64,000 nt of DNA from an uncultured Aquimarina sp. GTDB taxonomy: Bacteria; Bacteroidota; Bacteroidia; Flavobacteriales; Flavobacteriaceae. The stretch is from assembly GCA_947489195.1 (NCBI GenBank), contig CANLCT010000007.1, positions 1-64,000 on the forward strand, written 5' to 3'. The notes under the pieces are model-generated. The model was not told where the DNA came from, did not search any database, and worked only from the letters and a program-made list of their open reading frames with translations. The first letter of the stretch is position 1, and the number at the start of each line of letters is the position of its first letter. The position numbers and the translations under genes are program-made. Positions 45,434 through 56,129 of the stretch are shown here, piece after piece.

Positions 45434-46298
45434 TTTTTTTTTAGTATTGTTTTTTTTAAGTTGTTTTTATGTAATAAATGGACAAACTTTATTAGATAAA
45501 CTAGAAAATGAAAAACAAGAAGAAACCACATTTTATACACAATCGACATTTATTGGAACTCGAATATCTTTAGGGCACTCCATCGAAACACGTAAAAAGG
45601 GTTCTTTAGAAATTTCGGCAAAAAATCGCTTTTGGGATTTACCTACTCAAACGAGCACCAGTTTTTTGGCAGATAAAATGTCTACACGTTTTGGTTTAGA
45701 TTACAGTATAACTAATACTTTTACCTTAGGAGTAGGCGCAAGTACTTTGGATGGGAATTTTAATGGATATCTAAAATACAGACTATTACAACAACAAACC
45801 AATGGTGTAAATAAATTTGGATTAACATGGGTTCAAACAACATCATATCGAAGTAAAAAAATAGGTCAGGTTGAGTTAAGAGATAGTTTTAGTGACAGAC
45901 TAGCTTATACAAGTCAATTATTAATAGGTCGTAGATTTACCCGAAGATTTTCTGCTCAATTATCACCCACTTTTATTCACCGAGGCTCAACTCGATTTGG
46001 TATTGATGATCCTAATCATTTTGCACTAGGTCTGGGCATTCGTTTTAAAACAACTATACGAAGTGAATTCGTATCAGAGTATTTTTATGTAGCCAACCCA
46101 TTAAATTCGATTGAAACTTTTAATGCCGTTTCTATAGGCTATAATTGGGCATTAAAAAATATTTCATTACAATTTAAACTTACTAATTCGGGTTTGTTTG
46201 CCGAAGATGCTTTTATTACGCAAACGCGTAAAAACTTGAATACTCGTAGAGGTAATTTGTTTTTTGGGTTTACCATGATCTATTTCCTACAATTGTAA
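45423..46298 (+). CDS. DUF5777-like outer-membrane beta-barrel protein
   Basis: 291 residues from the ATG at 45423 (another at 45411). Signal peptide (FYVINGQ). Twelve or so amphipathic strands, with SLGHSIETRKKGSLEISA, FGLDYSITNTFTLGVGAST and the terminal FFGFTMIYFLQL ending in an aromatic/leucine, as outer-membrane barrels do. This matches DUF5777-family barrels of Bacteroidota. Last gene of the OB-fold/YceI/barrel unit. Confidence 0.85.
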   Translation: MKNNFFLVLFFLSCFYVINGQTLLDKLENEKQEETTFYTQSTFIGTRISLGHSIETRKKGSLEISAKNRFWDLPTQTSTSFLADKMSTRFGLDYSITNTFTLGVGASTLDGNFNGYLKYRLLQQQTNGVNKFGLTWVQTTSYRSKKIGQVELRDSFSDRLAYTSQLLIGRRFTRRFSAQLSPTFIHRGSTRFGIDDPNHFALGLGIRFKTTIRSEFVSEYFYVANPLNSIETFNAVSIGYNWALKNISLQFKLTNSGLFAEDAFITQTRKNLNTRRGNLFFGFTMIYFLQL

Positions 46299-46797
46299 CT
46301 AATTCATGTTCGGTTGAGGTATAAAATCGTTTTGTTAACAAGGCCTTAAGCATATAAACTTTATTAACCTGAGTTTGACATTATTTTTTTAACTCAATTT
46401 ATATGTAAGCCTAAAACGATTGCAATTAATGGATTGTTTTTTTGATGTCATTACTAAAAACAGAATCAAATCCCAAGTTCGAATTTTTACTTGATGCTTA
46501 TTTTAAACTTATGTTCATGCTAAATTTTAAGTTTAGAATAGTTTTTTTTTATAATTTGTATCTGTTGACTTGTATTCTCTTACCTTAATAAAGTACAGTA
46601 AATTTTTATGTTTACCTATGCTATCTTTTCACTAAAAATCATTCCTTTTTAAAGCTAGATATTCACTTTTAAATGATGTTAAGTATCGTATTTAGAACAT
46701 ATTCCTTTTTAAAAGTGACATTTCGAGTTCACTTCATTTTTTTTTATAGAGTCTGACTATGGAAGTAGTTTTACAGGACTAAATAAAAAAATATATA
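46299..46797. other. Intergenic region upstream of two-domain spondin gene
   Basis: 499 bp without a credible gene. It holds a 13-bp direct repeat attcctttttaaa at 46641-46653 and 46701-46713 (60-bp period) and an 11-bp inverted repeat tcacttttaaa / tttaaaagtga at 46663-46673 and 46708-46718. These could be regulator sites for the downstream gene. Confidence 0.6.
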
Positions 46798-48225
46798 ATG
46801 AAAAATTTAAGAATTAGTGTATTGATGTTAGCAAGTATGCTTATCATGTCATGTCAAGATGATGATACAACTGTTGAAGACGTATTAAACCCAGAACAAG
46901 AAGAAAATGTAGATCCTACTATTGAAACTACAACATTTGATGTTAGTATAAGGAATACGGTAAACATTTTAAATACAAAAGTATTTAATACACCAGAAGG
47001 AGCCACAGCACCGGGGCCAGCTGGAGCAAAAGATGCTTATTATTCAATAAAATTTAAAGCAGTACCTGGAACCTATTTAAGCTTTGCAACCATGCAAGCA
47101 GCAAGTAATGATTGGTTTTTTGCTCCAAAAGAATCAGGAGTTAAATTATTTGATGCCGCAGGCGCACCAGTAACGGGTGATATTACAAATCAAATTTATC
47201 TTTGGGATTCTGGGACTGAAAACGAAGATCCTGCGTTTATTGCTACTGTGCAGGAAGGACCAGCTTCGGGTGAGCCTGATCCAAACAATAAAGTACGTGT
47301 GGTTAAAGAAGATGTAACCCCTTATATGAAAGCAGAGTTACTATGGGATGCAACAACCAATTATTTTACCTTAAATTTAATCAATTTGGTAGGAGGTAAT
47401 GCCGAAAAACCAATAGTACTTACACCAGGATTAGTGGTTTTACATGCTCAAAAATCGCCGTTATTTACTGTTGGTGAAGTTGATAGGGGAGTAGGTTTAA
47501 AAGAAATAGCCGAAGATGGTATGCCAAAAAAATTATATGATTGGTTTAAAGAAGAAGGAACAACTGAAGGAGCCTTTTTAAGAATGTCTGCCTCATTAAT
47601 TAAATTTTCACCAGCATTAATTTATGCGTTTAATGGAGCAGAAGGAGCAAAAGATCCATTTTTCACTCAAGGAGAACCAGCTAAGCAAAATAGTGGCTTA
47701 GAGGAATTAGCTGAAGATGGAAATAGGAGTATTGCTTACAATTATTTAAAAGAAGAACTTAAAATACCTGTAGCCGCAAGTAATGAAGAAATGCCAATAG
47801 GACCAGGGGAAACATTTACATTTACTATTGAAGTGCCTACAAATAAAGATTATAAATTTAGTTTGTTAACTATGATGGTGCCTTCAAATGACTGGTTTAT
47901 AAGTCATAATACAGCAGGTTTAGAGCTATTTGATAGTGAGGGAGCGCCATTAACTTATGAAGGTGCAGGGACTAAAACTTATTTATATGATGCAGGAACA
48001 GAAGTAGATCAACCTATAGGTATAGGGAATTATCAAGCATCAATTCAAATGGGACCAAATGAAGGACCAGTTGATGAAGATAATAGTATACGTCGAGTAC
48101 CAATGATTATGGATGGACAGTTTGGAAAAGGATCTGTAATTGGCGGAGGCGCTGGTGTAGTATGGAATAATGATCCAAGAGGAGGTTACAATTTTATTGA
48201 AATTGATATTGTACCAAGAAATTAA
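46798..48225 (+). CDS. Spondin-domain lipoprotein, two domains
   Basis: 475 residues. Lipobox LIMSC followed by QDDDTTVED, an acidic surface-export-type signal. Two spondin-like domains: ~42-230 (ASNDWFFAPKESGVKLFDAAG, VTGDITNQIYLWDSGTEN, LTPGLVVLHAQKSPLFTVG) and ~340-475 (VPSNDWFISHNTAGLELFD, GTKTYLYDAGTEVDQP). A linker with FFTQGEPAKQNSGLEELAEDG joins them. Same family as the single-domain gene at 42.3-43.0 kb, on the other side of the Cache-LytTR regulator. Presumed surface-exposed binding protein; ligand unknown. Confidence 0.88.
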   Translation: MKNLRISVLMLASMLIMSCQDDDTTVEDVLNPEQEENVDPTIETTTFDVSIRNTVNILNTKVFNTPEGATAPGPAGAKDAYYSIKFKAVPGTYLSFATMQAASNDWFFAPKESGVKLFDAAGAPVTGDITNQIYLWDSGTENEDPAFIATVQEGPASGEPDPNNKVRVVKEDVTPYMKAELLWDATTNYFTLNLINLVGGNAEKPIVLTPGLVVLHAQKSPLFTVGEVDRGVGLKEIAEDGMPKKLYDWFKEEGTTEGAFLRMSASLIKFSPALIYAFNGAEGAKDPFFTQGEPAKQNSGLEELAEDGNRSIAYNYLKEELKIPVAASNEEMPIGPGETFTFTIEVPTNKDYKFSLLTMMVPSNDWFISHNTAGLELFDSEGAPLTYEGAGTKTYLYDAGTEVDQPIGIGNYQASIQMGPNEGPVDEDNSIRRVPMIMDGQFGKGSVIGGGAGVVWNNDPRGGYNFIEIDIVPRN

Positions 48226-48256
48226 AAGTTAGTTTTTTGTTTATAGTTATGATTGT

Positions 48257-48296
48257 AAAAACAGACTGTCCTTTTAAAAGGCAGTCTGTTTTTTTA
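48257..48296 (+). terminator. Terminator after two-domain spondin gene
   Basis: Arms aacagactg / cagtctgtt around a palindromic ccttttaaaagg core with one bulged T, then T7. Confidence 0.85.
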
Positions 48297-48366
48297 ATAA
48301 TTTATGCTTAGAGTAGTATTTCAAATTAAAACGATCTAATGCTGTTTACTTGATTGGCAATATTGA

Positions 48367-48915
48367 TTATTTGTATTGTTCAGGTGTTACATCTATTTTT
48401 AAAAGAAATTCTCCATTTTTGTCCTTATAGAAATAAGCCATAGTAACTTTATTTTCTTTATATCCTTTCATTTCTGGGTTGGTCTTTACATTGTTAACGA
48501 CGTTTGGTTCTATAAAACGCCTTAATTCCTCTATATTTATTTCGCTTTTTTCTATATTAACCAAAGTGTAATTATATTGAAAAATGTTATTTGGCATAGC
48601 AACAGTATTATCAAGACGTGTGTCATTATCAATCATTATTGGGCAGCTTTTGTTTATTTCGCTTGCTGCTTCCATCATTGCTTTGTCAAAAGATTTGGGG
48701 TTATTAAATAGTTTTTGAATAGCAAAATAAGAAATTACAAAAGCAATTATTGCCACTATGATTGGTGAAATTTTGTTTTTTCCTTTTTTTTCTGATTTTT
48801 CAACAGGAGCATTTTTAGTGACTATACCTTCGGGTAATTCAAATCCACATTGAGGGCAATATTTTGATAAATTAGAATTTAATTTATTGCATTTCTCACA
48901 TTTAATTTCAGTCAT
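48367..48915 (-). CDS. Zinc-ribbon membrane protein
   Basis: 182 residues. N-terminal zinc ribbon with two CxxC pairs (IKCEKCNKLN, KYCPQCGFELP), a lysine-rich linker, one membrane helix (~53-67; IIVAIIAFVISYFAI) and an external domain (~70-182) with AASEINKSCPIMIDNDTRLD and YNYTLVNIEKSEI. The latter looks like a small alpha/beta domain found after zinc ribbons in other bacteria, unnamed. No function known. Confidence 0.8.
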   Translation of the reverse strand: MTEIKCEKCNKLNSNLSKYCPQCGFELPEGIVTKNAPVEKSEKKGKNKISPIIVAIIAFVISYFAIQKLFNNPKSFDKAMMEAASEINKSCPIMIDNDTRLDNTVAMPNNIFQYNYTLVNIEKSEINIEELRRFIEPNVVNNVKTNPEMKGYKENKVTMAYFYKDKNGEFLLKIDVTPEQYK

Positions 48916-49301
48916 ATTTTTATTGATTAATATTCTAAAGTTATATTTTGGTCACATTACTAGCAATGGTCTTGTGTATGAAACCTTGCGAGGAAAAAGG
49001 TACTAACTTTTCAGATAAATGCAGAGCCGAATTTTTATATTTTGTTTTTAACTTTTCTATTCTAAAAGATAAACTTTAAAATTTAGCGGTCTTTGAAAAT
49101 AAACAGAGGCTTTGGCTCTAATTAGCTATGATTTATACAGCGTGTGCCTTGAATGGTAAATATAGTTCATTTAATGAAAGTCCCAAAGGGTGCGAATCCC
49201 CGATACGAGGAGGTAACTCCTGAGTAAAGTAAATGACAAGGTTGATTGGGGTAACTTAATATTAACCCCTATCTTACTACTCGATTCGATTGTAGCCAGT
49301 T
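48916..49301. other. Intergenic region with a possible group II intron fragment
   Basis: 386 bp between the leftward zinc-ribbon gene start and the hipT end. The half next to the zinc-ribbon gene holds imperfect palindromic sequence (ttgtgtatga near 48972 and tatgatttataca near 49125); the other half contains the intron-like RNA segment described separately. No coding frame. Confidence 0.55.
49142..49280 (+). ncRNA. Probable 5' fragment of a group II intron
   Basis: The segment begins gtgtgcc, as group II introns do (GUGYG), and continues with gaaagtcccaaagggtgcga and gaggaggtaactcct, features I associate with domain I of bacterial group II introns. A hairpin (ggggt / acccc) lies near its end. 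No reverse transcriptase or domain V follows before the hipT gene, so only a remnant of ~140 bp is present. Pattern recognition only; a covariance-model search is needed. Confidence 0.5.
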
Positions 49302-50264
49302 TTAATTAATTTCCAATTGTTTGAATTTTTCTTTAACCATATTGCGATAGTTTTCTTTAAACTCGTCTGATAGAAAACTTTCATTGATTAGATTATACCA
49401 TTTGTTTTGAAGTCTTTCAAATTTTTTAAAAATGTTCTCGATTGATTTATCATTCATCCCACTTGTTTTCATAGCAATCAAAAAATCTTTTCTCCTGATC
49501 TTTTTCTTTTTACCATTAAGATTTAGTGCCAATTCTTCATCATCTTCTTCAACAACTAATTCAAAAGCTACTAAATCATACGCTGGACATAAGTTATAAT
49601 CTAGACTTACATCTTTTAATAAAGAGAAGTTTTTTAGGTGCATATCGTTGTTGCCGGTTAAAAAACAAAATAATATTAATTCATAAAAGTTAACGATATC
49701 AAAACCTGGATTACTTGAGTATTTTTTTATTGTTTTCGCAACTTGTTCATGCGAACCTTTGTATTTATGTTCTGTCTGTCTTTCTGTTAATTGACACATA
49801 TCTTCCATATGCAGTTTGTGATTCTTTAATCTATCAATTCTTTTAGTTATATATGCTAATTCACCTGATTTGAGTCTTATTAAAGAATGTTCTACTGTTT
49901 TTATTTTCGATAATTTAGCTAGATTCATCGTTAAATCCTCAATTTCAGGAAGCTGCTCGTAAAGTGCAGTTTGTGGTTTTAAAATGAATTCCCCCCATAA
50001 TCCTACAATGGAGAACCTTTCTATGGCTGAATCATCAGTCATTTTACAGCTACTCATTGATAATTTAGGTTGAACACCAGTTACAGTTCTTTGACTTTTA
50101 ACTACTTTTTCTGCCAATTCGAGCATTTCACTTTGGATATAATCTAATATAGGAGGGACATTTTTTCCAAAGAACTTTCTGCTGCATGATTTATGGAATT
50201 CATATCCTATGAATTCTTCATCTTTGATTTGTTTATAACATAATAGACATTTATTCATCTTCAT
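49302..50264 (-). CDS. HipT-like Ser/Thr kinase toxin (HipA C-terminal domain)
   Basis: 320 residues. Starts with a Cys/His motif (C6, C9, H24, C27 in CLLCYKQ...FHKSC), common in Bacteroidota HipA proteins. The glycine-rich loop with phosphorylatable residues is RTVTGVQPKLSM (T60, T62). The catalytic aspartate D207 is in TGNNDMHLKNF and the metal-binding D230 in CPAYDLVAF. It lacks the N-terminal subdomain of HipA, which is encoded by the preceding separate gene. HipT kinases of this class phosphorylate tRNA synthetases (TrpS in E. coli O127); the target here is unknown. Overlaps the HipS gene by 14 bp. Confidence 0.88.
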   Translation of the reverse strand: MKMNKCLLCYKQIKDEEFIGYEFHKSCSRKFFGKNVPPILDYIQSEMLELAEKVVKSQRTVTGVQPKLSMSSCKMTDDSAIERFSIVGLWGEFILKPQTALYEQLPEIEDLTMNLAKLSKIKTVEHSLIRLKSGELAYITKRIDRLKNHKLHMEDMCQLTERQTEHKYKGSHEQVAKTIKKYSSNPGFDIVNFYELILFCFLTGNNDMHLKNFSLLKDVSLDYNLCPAYDLVAFELVVEEDDEELALNLNGKKKKIRRKDFLIAMKTSGMNDKSIENIFKKFERLQNKWYNLINESFLSDEFKENYRNMVKEKFKQLEIN

Positions 50265-50583
50265 TTAATTCAATAGGTTCAACAGATACAGCCCCAATAC
50301 AATCTTTGCAGGTAACTAATAAAATGCTCATTCTATCTCTCATGTTTAATTTCCAATTCTTTTGGGCTATGTCTAATAGCCATCCTTCAGGTATTAATCC
50401 ATCAAAAAAGGGAAACAGTATTTTACTTGAATATATTGATGATGTTAATGGAAGGGTTAAACTGATTGGTTCCGGGTTTTCAATAGTCAAATAATCTGTT
50501 TCATATTTAAAATGAAAACCTTCATGATCTTCAATTAGAGTGCCAGCCCAATTTTGATGCATAAATATTTTAGCTTTCTTCAT
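50251..50583 (-). CDS. HipS-like protein (HipA N-terminal subdomain), probable antitoxin
   Basis: 110 residues corresponding to the isolated N-terminal subdomain of HipA: VFMHQNWAGTLIED-like start, then FHFKYETDYLTIENPEPISLT, FPFFDGLIPEGWLLDI and DRMSILLVTCKDCIGAVSVEPI. In the HipBST systems described from enteropathogenic E. coli the small HipS protein is the antitoxin and HipB augments it. Overlaps both neighbours by 14 bp, indicating translational coupling and stoichiometric expression. Confidence 0.87.
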   Translation of the reverse strand: MKKAKIFMHQNWAGTLIEDHEGFHFKYETDYLTIENPEPISLTLPLTSSIYSSKILFPFFDGLIPEGWLLDIAQKNWKLNMRDRMSILLVTCKDCIGAVSVEPIELNEDE

Positions 50584-50791
50584 TATTCCTATTTGTTTCT
50601 ATTGGTCCTAGTTCATATCCGAATAAGCCTAATACTTGATTCACCTTATCCATTTTTAATGTTTCCTTTCCGCGCTCAAGTTCTCTTATGAATCTTAATC
50701 CAACTCCAGATTTTTCGGACATTTCTTTTTGTGTCATTTTTAATGACTTTCTTTTTAATCGGACAAATTTATTTAATGATAACTGCTCCAT
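50570..50791 (-). CDS. HipB-like XRE-family DNA-binding protein
   Basis: 73 residues, one helix-turn-helix: NKFVRLKRKSLKMTQKEMSE, then GVGLRFIRELERGKETLKMD and VNQVLGLFGYEL. First gene of the three-gene locus hipB-hipS-hipT. Its start codon is 2 bp from the first of four palindromic operator-like repeats, so autorepression is expected. The short tail after the HTH (GPIETNRNNEES) is polar. Confidence 0.9.
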   Translation of the reverse strand: MEQLSLNKFVRLKRKSLKMTQKEMSEKSGVGLRFIRELERGKETLKMDKVNQVLGLFGYELGPIETNRNNEES

Positions 50792-50793
50792 AT

Positions 50794-50934
50794 TATACCT
50801 TTTCGGGTATAAATATACTAAAATGAATTGTAAATGTACCTTTTCGGGTATAAAATATATTGTATGAAATATAAATGTACCCTTTTGGGTATAATAAATA
50901 TGGAATTAATAATTATCGTACCCTTTCAGGTATA
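50794..50934. promoter_or_regulatory. Array of four palindromic hipB operators, 41-bp period
   Basis: Four 18-bp elements of the form TRTACC-N6-GGTATA start at 50794, 50835, 50876 and 50917, each exactly 41 bp apart. Sequences: TATACCttttcgGGTATA, TGTACCttttcgGGTATA, TGTACCcttttgGGTATA, CGTACCctttcaGGTATA. The array abuts the hipB ATG. E. coli HipB also binds several operators (TATCC-N8-GGATA). Confidence 0.9.
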
Positions 50935-51598
50935 ATAAAATCAATTTGAAGTCCATTTTGGAATTGGCTATAACGCCAGTTTGTCTAAAAATCTCAGATT
51001 TTTGATTTTTTAAGTAAGTATAAGCTGATTTAAGGCTGTTTTGTATTTAAGGCTGTTGGTTTTTGTTTAAAATACAGTGTCCTCAAACAATATCAATACC
51101 AGCGGCATTTTTATTGACTATATCTAAACTAATTTGTTCTTCCATACTATTAGATTTAAAAAGCTCTAAGAGAATGTGCTTTAGGCAAAGAAATTATTCT
51201 GAACGGGATTACACCAAGTGCATCGCCAATGTACTGATGGCAAACATTTCAACCAGGATTGCGCTCGTCCTTACTAAAAAAAGCAGCAACACTTTAAAAA
51301 ACGGCCTTGCAAAGAGCTAAAGTTAATACCCAGTAAATTACGAATTTTACGTTAGCCTACGTACTGAAGTTTCTGGGGTCTATGAGGGATTGCGTACAGC
51401 GGTTCGGCTAAGCGCAGTGCGGCGAGGAAATTCAGCAAATTTAAAGCCTAGCACAAGTAAAAGCTTTGAGCTGTTTTTTAGTTTGTTAGGATAAAAATAG
51501 GAAAAAAGCTTTTGCAATAATGCAAATCAACCAACATTTCGGCTGGCACTTGCTCACGCATTAATTATAGGTATTGTTGGCAAATCGTTTATTTTATT
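50935..51598. other. Intergenic region of the islet with IS110 remnant
   Basis: 664 bp between the operator array and the orphan gene. Contains the IS110-like fragment at 51083-51145, a stretch at 51340-51470 with more G+C than its surroundings, and the left inverted repeat at 51573. The open frame 51063-51320 (+) runs antisense to the transposase remnant and is not convincing. Confidence 0.55.
51083..51145 (-). pseudogene. IS110-family transposase N-terminal remnant
   Basis: From an ATG at 51145 the minus strand reads 20 codons ending NKNAAGIDIV and then TGA. NxNAAGIDIG is the first conserved block of IS110/IS1111-type DEDD transposases. No continuation is found in other frames, so only the 5' end of the gene survives. 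Confidence 0.5.
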
Positions 51599-52284
51599 CT
51601 AAGACTTTTGGATTGAATCAGTTTCCCTTTTTTTAATTAAAATCTCACGTAATTCTTTTAGCTCAGATTCTATTTTTTCGTAATTCGAATTAGGCTTTTG
51701 ATTTATTTTTTCTGTTATAAAATCAACTGTTCCATAAAGACCACCTAAAGCTCCAAATATTAAAAGAGGCCAAAAGGTTTTTGCTTTCCATTTTGAAGTC
51801 TTAAAATCATAATTTGCTTTTTTATCATTTCTAATCGTTTTTGCCTTTTCTCGATTTAAATGTTTAATCCAACCACCATTTCGTTGAACTTCATATCCTA
51901 ATTTTGTCAGATTGAGCATATGGTCATTTGGCATATCAATCAATTGTTCAATTTTCATTAAATCAATTATTGCACTTTTACCATTTGCAGGAAGCTTTTC
52001 TTCTGATTTTAATTCAATATATTGTTTTAAAAATGCACTTCGAGGGTAATTTGAAATCAGATTTAAGTTTAATTCGATGTTCTCGTTAATAACATCAAAA
52101 TCAAGTTCTTTTTTGTACTTGTCTTCTAAATATACGCCCATTTCTTAAAGCTCGATTAATGTCAAATTATATTATTTATACTCAGTTAATTAAATTTTAT
52201 CAAGTTTGTCAATTTTCAACTACATTTAGATTAATTGACTCGAAAAATTAATTAGATTTTGTTGTGATAATGTTTGCCAACAAT
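51573..52284. repeat. 12-bp inverted repeats flanking an orphan gene
   Basis: ATTGTTGGCAAA at 51573-51584 and its exact complement TTTGCCAACAAT at 52273-52284 bracket the gene at 51599-52141. Perfect pairing over 12 bp at 700 bp distance. Confidence 0.6.
51599..52141 (-). CDS. Orphan membrane protein of unknown function
   Basis: 180 residues. The N-terminal half (~1-95) is helical and contains a winged-helix-like stretch (KSAIIDLMKIEQLIDMPNDH, LTKLGYEVQRNGGW). A single membrane segment (~121-138; FWPLLIFGALGGLYGTVDF) is followed by a coiled coil (~150-172; YEKIESELKELREILIKKR). No family recognised. It lies alone in the accessory islet between inverted repeats, so it may be a recently acquired cargo gene. 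Confidence 0.72.
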   Translation of the reverse strand: MGVYLEDKYKKELDFDVINENIELNLNLISNYPRSAFLKQYIELKSEEKLPANGKSAIIDLMKIEQLIDMPNDHMLNLTKLGYEVQRNGGWIKHLNREKAKTIRNDKKANYDFKTSKWKAKTFWPLLIFGALGGLYGTVDFITEKINQKPNSNYEKIESELKELREILIKKRETDSIQKS

Positions 52285-52602
52285 TATATATAAACTATTG
52301 TCTATATATCTTTTATATAAAAAGCTAATCTAATGGATTTTTTTACAACAACAAGATTTTGATAGACATTAATTACCTCACAGTAAGTTGCTTATGTTTT
52401 AGTGTAAGCAATTGTAAGCATTTGTTACCGAATAAAACAAGATTTAGAAATGTTACAGCCCAACAAGCATAAGGATTCAATATATAATTGAGTGCTATTT
52501 GAAATTAATAAAACCGCCCAGTACGTAAGGATTGCGCTGGGCGGTTTAAAAGGGAGATAGTTAAGCCAGGGGTAATGATTCTAAGGATTGTGTCGAATAC
52601 AT
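52142..52602. other. Intergenic region with right inverted repeat and katG terminator
   Basis: 461 bp. Holds the right arm of the 12-bp inverted repeat (52273-52284), some direct gtaagca copies near 52400-52420 and the katG terminator. No gene seen. Confidence 0.6.
52505..52547 (-). terminator. Terminator after katG
   Basis: Perfect 11-bp arms aaaccgcccag / ctgggcggttt with a 15-nt loop. On the minus strand a TTTTATTAATTT tract follows. It is ~55 bp past the katG stop. Confidence 0.8.
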
Positions 52603-55330
<2,728 letters not shown>

Positions 55331-55888
55331 TTATAATAGATACCTAAATCCATAAATAATAATTCGGGGCGCTATACTAGTGTGAATACTCCACTTTTTA
55401 AAAAAACGATAATCTAACTCAAAACCAGTAATAGGATTAATGTCTCCTTTGATTAAAAAAGTATCTCTTAGGGGAATGCCTTCAGTGTTTCGAAGCTTTC
55501 CGCCATAACCATACATGGCTCCGATTCCAAAATTAATGGAAAATCTTTTAGTGAAATTCCATGCTCTTTTATAAAAAAATGCAAGAACAGGGTCTCCAAA
55601 AGAGTTTTGAAAAACAGCTAGTTCCCAACTTTTATAATTTCCAGCAAAATAAAGAGCTTCATGTAAGCCGTTTATTGTACTACGTTTTTTAGTGCCATGT
55701 TTTTCAAAGTCTGTATGCAATCCAATAGGCATTGCTGTAATAGAACTTTTTAAAGGAGTTCCTAATAACTTTTTGAAAAAGGATTTTTCTTTACTGTTAT
55801 TTTTAATGGACTGATCATTCTGAGCAATTATAGTAAATATGCCTAGAAGAAAAGTTATTATCGTAATGTTTATTCTGTTTACTTTCAT
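55331..55888 (-). CDS. Small outer-membrane-type protein of unknown function
   Basis: 185 residues from the ATG at 55888 (a TTG 12 bp upstream also fits). Signal peptide (FTIIAQ). The mature protein alternates short strands: SSITAMPIGLHTDF, LHEALYFAGNYKSWELAVFQN, FGDPVLAFFYKRAW, RFSINFGIGAMYGYGG, FELDYRFFKKWSIHTSIAPR, and ends YGFRYLL. This fits a small eight-stranded barrel. I cannot name the family. It lies between katG and the gat operon without obvious links. Confidence 0.62.
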   Translation of the reverse strand: MKVNRINITIITFLLGIFTIIAQNDQSIKNNSKEKSFFKKLLGTPLKSSITAMPIGLHTDFEKHGTKKRSTINGLHEALYFAGNYKSWELAVFQNSFGDPVLAFFYKRAWNFTKRFSINFGIGAMYGYGGKLRNTEGIPLRDTFLIKGDINPITGFELDYRFFKKWSIHTSIAPRIIIYGFRYLL

Positions 55889-56068
55889 TGTATCGATCAA
55901 GGTAAATAATTTGGATGCAAAATTTTAAAAAAGAAGGTTAGTTTTTTGCTTAAAAAAGTTGAAAGGTCTTTAAGAAGGGATTAAAAGAAAAAGTTTAATA
56001 GGAGGGTCTGTTTTTTCAATATAATTATTTTTTAACTCCATTTAATATTAGTTAATATCAATGTCACT

Positions 56069-56104
56069 AAAAAAAATCCACTCCTTAGAAACAGGAGTGG
56101 ATTT
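56069..56104 (-). terminator. Terminator of the gatC-gatA-gatB/aspS operon
   Basis: 12-bp arms aaatccactcct / aggagtggattt with a 7-nt loop. On the minus strand a TTTTTT tract follows. Located ~26 bp past the stop. Confidence 0.85.
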
Positions 56105-56129
56105 AAATCTATAATTAGATTATTTAAGT

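Noticed and set aside
49160..49230. tRNA-like segment (gcgaatccccg, hairpins)
   Set aside because: There is no acceptor/anticodon arrangement. The group II intron pattern fits better.
50794..50934. Regular 41-bp-spaced repeats that look like a short CRISPR array
   Set aside because: The repeats are 18-bp palindromes next to a HipB start codon, only four copies, and no cas genes are near. Operators explain them better.
51063..51320. 85-codon open frame on the + strand
   Set aside because: It runs antisense through the IS110 remnant, has no start context or promoter, and its protein resembles no family I know.
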